From NCBI GenBank assembly GCA_020860885.1, contig JAJBTS010000294.1, forward strand, positions 1-6,658: a stretch of DNA of 6,658 nt, in the 5' to 3' direction. A program made the translations under genes and the position numbers. Origin of the DNA: Bacteroidales bacterium (GTDB taxonomy: Bacteria > Bacteroidota > Bacteroidia > Bacteroidales > Azobacteroidaceae). The notes below the pieces were generated by a model, which made no database searches, had not been told where the DNA came from, and saw only the letters and a program-made list of their open reading frames with translations. This document shows positions 6,646 through 6,658 of this stretch, piece after piece (the first letter of the stretch is position 1; the number at the start of each line of letters is the position of its first letter).

Positions 6646-6658
6646 GTAATTATTTATG

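Noticed and set aside
1..6658. Mobile elements, CRISPR, tRNA, toxin-antitoxin or defence system
   Set aside because: No transposase, direct repeat array, cloverleaf or small paired genes were seen. Every gene fits a conserved housekeeping family and uniform AT-rich composition.

Overview
This window looks like ordinary chromosomal housekeeping DNA from a member of the Bacteroidota, most likely the order Bacteroidales. Four things suggest this. There is a GldB-family gene. The order ftsX - DUF3098 - uppP - truB - queA is typical of that phylum. The genes show no clear Shine-Dalgarno sequences, only A-rich leaders. Two upstream regions carry the Bacteroidota -7 promoter element TAnnTTTG. The genus cannot be fixed from the sequence. 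The DNA is AT-rich, with no sign of mobile elements, phage genes, CRISPR, tRNA or rRNA.

Layout: (1) positions 2-913 on the + strand hold the 3' part of a gldB-like gene cut by the window edge. (2) Positions 928-964 hold a symmetric hairpin with U-tracts on both strands, shared by gldB and the convergent metK. (3) metK (981-2246, - strand) encodes S-adenosylmethionine (SAM) synthetase. (4) The 191-base gap 2247-2437 is the metK control region. Read in the - direction it holds a Bacteroidota-type promoter, a perfect 8-3-8 palindrome over the -7 box and start point, a SAM-II-like riboswitch aptamer, and a strong intrinsic terminator about 24 bases before the ATG. (5) Positions 2438-6576 are a tightly packed - strand operon, transcribed ftsX > DUF3098 > uppP > truB > queA > folK. 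Gaps range from a 4-base overlap to 15 bases. (6) Positions 6577-6658 hold the probable -7 element of that operon and a long imperfect hairpin at the predicted 5' end of its mRNA.

How the genes fit together: FtsX, DUF3098 and UppP are membrane proteins tied to division and peptidoglycan precursor recycling. TruB and QueA modify tRNA. FolK makes folate. MetK makes SAM, which QueA consumes. The metK leader is the most informative region: it appears to be a feedback switch in which high SAM would favour termination before metK. I see no evidence of an unknown multi-gene system. The best leads are details of the metK leader, the DUF3098 protein between FtsX and UppP, and the ftsX leader hairpin.
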